22,835 bases of DNA from Oscillospiraceae bacterium. GTDB taxonomy: Bacteria > Bacillota_A > Clostridia > Oscillospirales > Oscillospiraceae. The stretch is taken from the NCBI GenBank assembly GCA_017415945.1, contig JAFQDR010000109.1:1-22835 (forward strand), read 5' to 3'. This document shows, piece by piece, positions 22,408 through 22,835 of this stretch. The notes beneath the pieces are model-generated. The model searched no databases. It saw nothing but the letters and a program-made list of their open reading frames with translations, and had not been told where the DNA came from. The position numbers and the translations under genes were made by a program. The stretch's first letter is position 1. The number at the start of each line of letters is the position of its first letter.

Positions 22408-22835
22408 ATGAAAAGAATTCTCGCAATTGTTCTGGCTGTCGTGCTGGTTATGAGCATGGTAGCTTGCGGCGGCCCCAAGGAACCCAAGATCTCTGTGTTC
22501 TGGTACGATGAGGCTGACGTTTATCTGAGCTCCGTCCGTACTGCTCTGAACAAGGAACTGGACGCTCTGGGTGTTGCTTACGACAACCAGTACGCTGCCG
22601 GTGACCAGCCCAAGCAGCTGGACCAGATCAAGACCGCTATCGCTGGCGGCTCCACCCTGCTGATTGTCAATGTCGTTACTTCCGGCTCCCCCGACGTTGC
22701 TAAGGAAATCCTGGCAGCTGCCGGCAAGATCCCCGTTATCTTCTTCAACCGCGCTATCGGCAAAGACGGCTCCGAGCTGGAGATCCTGAACGGTTCCTAC
22801 AACACCTGCTTCATCGGCACCGACGCTCCCGAGGC
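22408..22835 (+). CDS. mglB: MglB-like sugar ABC transporter substrate-binding lipoprotein (3' truncated by window)
   Basis: Only the first 142 residues are visible; the frame is open to the window edge. A signal peptide (MKRILAIVLAVVLVMSMVAC) ends in a good lipobox with Cys20. The mature part matches the type 1 periplasmic-binding fold of galactose/methyl-galactoside binders: VFWYDEADVYLSSVRTALNK, then AGDQPKQLDQIKTAIAGG, then IPVIFFNRAI, and CFIGTDAPE. It would capture a sugar, probably galactose-like, for an ABC importer whose genes should follow. AAGGAGGA is seven bases before the ATG. Codon use is highly biased (CTG, AAC, GGC), consistent with high expression. The ligand is inferred and could be another hexose or pentose. 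Confidence 0.85.
   Translation, partial: MKRILAIVLAVVLVMSMVACGGPKEPKISVFWYDEADVYLSSVRTALNKELDALGVAYDNQYAAGDQPKQLDQIKTAIAGGSTLLIVNVVTSGSPDVAKEILAAAGKIPVIFFNRAIGKDGSELEILNGSYNTCFIGTDAPE

Overview
The window is typical chromosomal DNA of a Gram-positive Clostridia bacterium, most likely an uncultured member of the Oscillospirales. I infer this from the moderately high G+C, strong Shine-Dalgarno sites (AGGAGG-type), sigma-A-like promoters, a DnaD-domain plus DnaC-type primosome pair, a maf-mre-mrdA-mgsA gene order related to the Clostridia cell-shape locus, and lipoprotein signal peptides. I see no phage, integrase, transposase gene, CRISPR array, tRNA or rRNA. The species cannot be fixed from sequence reading alone.

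Layout. Positions 1-170 hold a stack of hairpins ending in a rho-independent terminator, possibly the 3' part of a structured RNA. Two minus-strand transcription units follow. One runs from a promoter near 8220-8248 through a DnaD-domain gene and a dnaC-like helicase loader to a terminator at 5882-5915. The other starts at an extended -10 promoter near 5858 and carries a 138-residue protein of unknown function and a 1737-residue DUF4132 (YehI/MolR-like) protein. Positions 7942-8558 form a 617-base divergent intergenic region with back-to-back promoters and repeats.

On the plus strand, 8559-18834 is a housekeeping block. It encodes a U32-family protein, Maf, MreC, MreD and PBP2, with the first four genes tightly coupled. 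A separately promoted mgsA-like gene, hisS and aspS follow, closed by a strong terminator. After it come a PIG-L-type deacetylase lipoprotein, a YgjV-family membrane protein behind an attenuator-like leader, a convergent M20 metallopeptidase, and the start of a MglB-like sugar-binding lipoprotein cut by the window edge.

The most interesting points are these. (1) At least nine short elements made of GTAG plus a hairpin lie in intergenic gaps, often as inverted pairs, and look like REP/BIME elements. Their stems vary with compensatory changes while some loops stay constant. (2) The methylglyoxal synthase homologue lacks the catalytic Asp and two other active-site residues. (3) The 5' leader of the ygjV-like gene can form mutually exclusive terminator and antiterminator helices. 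(4) The mre locus is contracted, with no radC, mreB, min genes or rodA. (5) The DUF4132 gene is paired with a small protein ending in a Gly-Gly motif. None of these has been tested against databases here.
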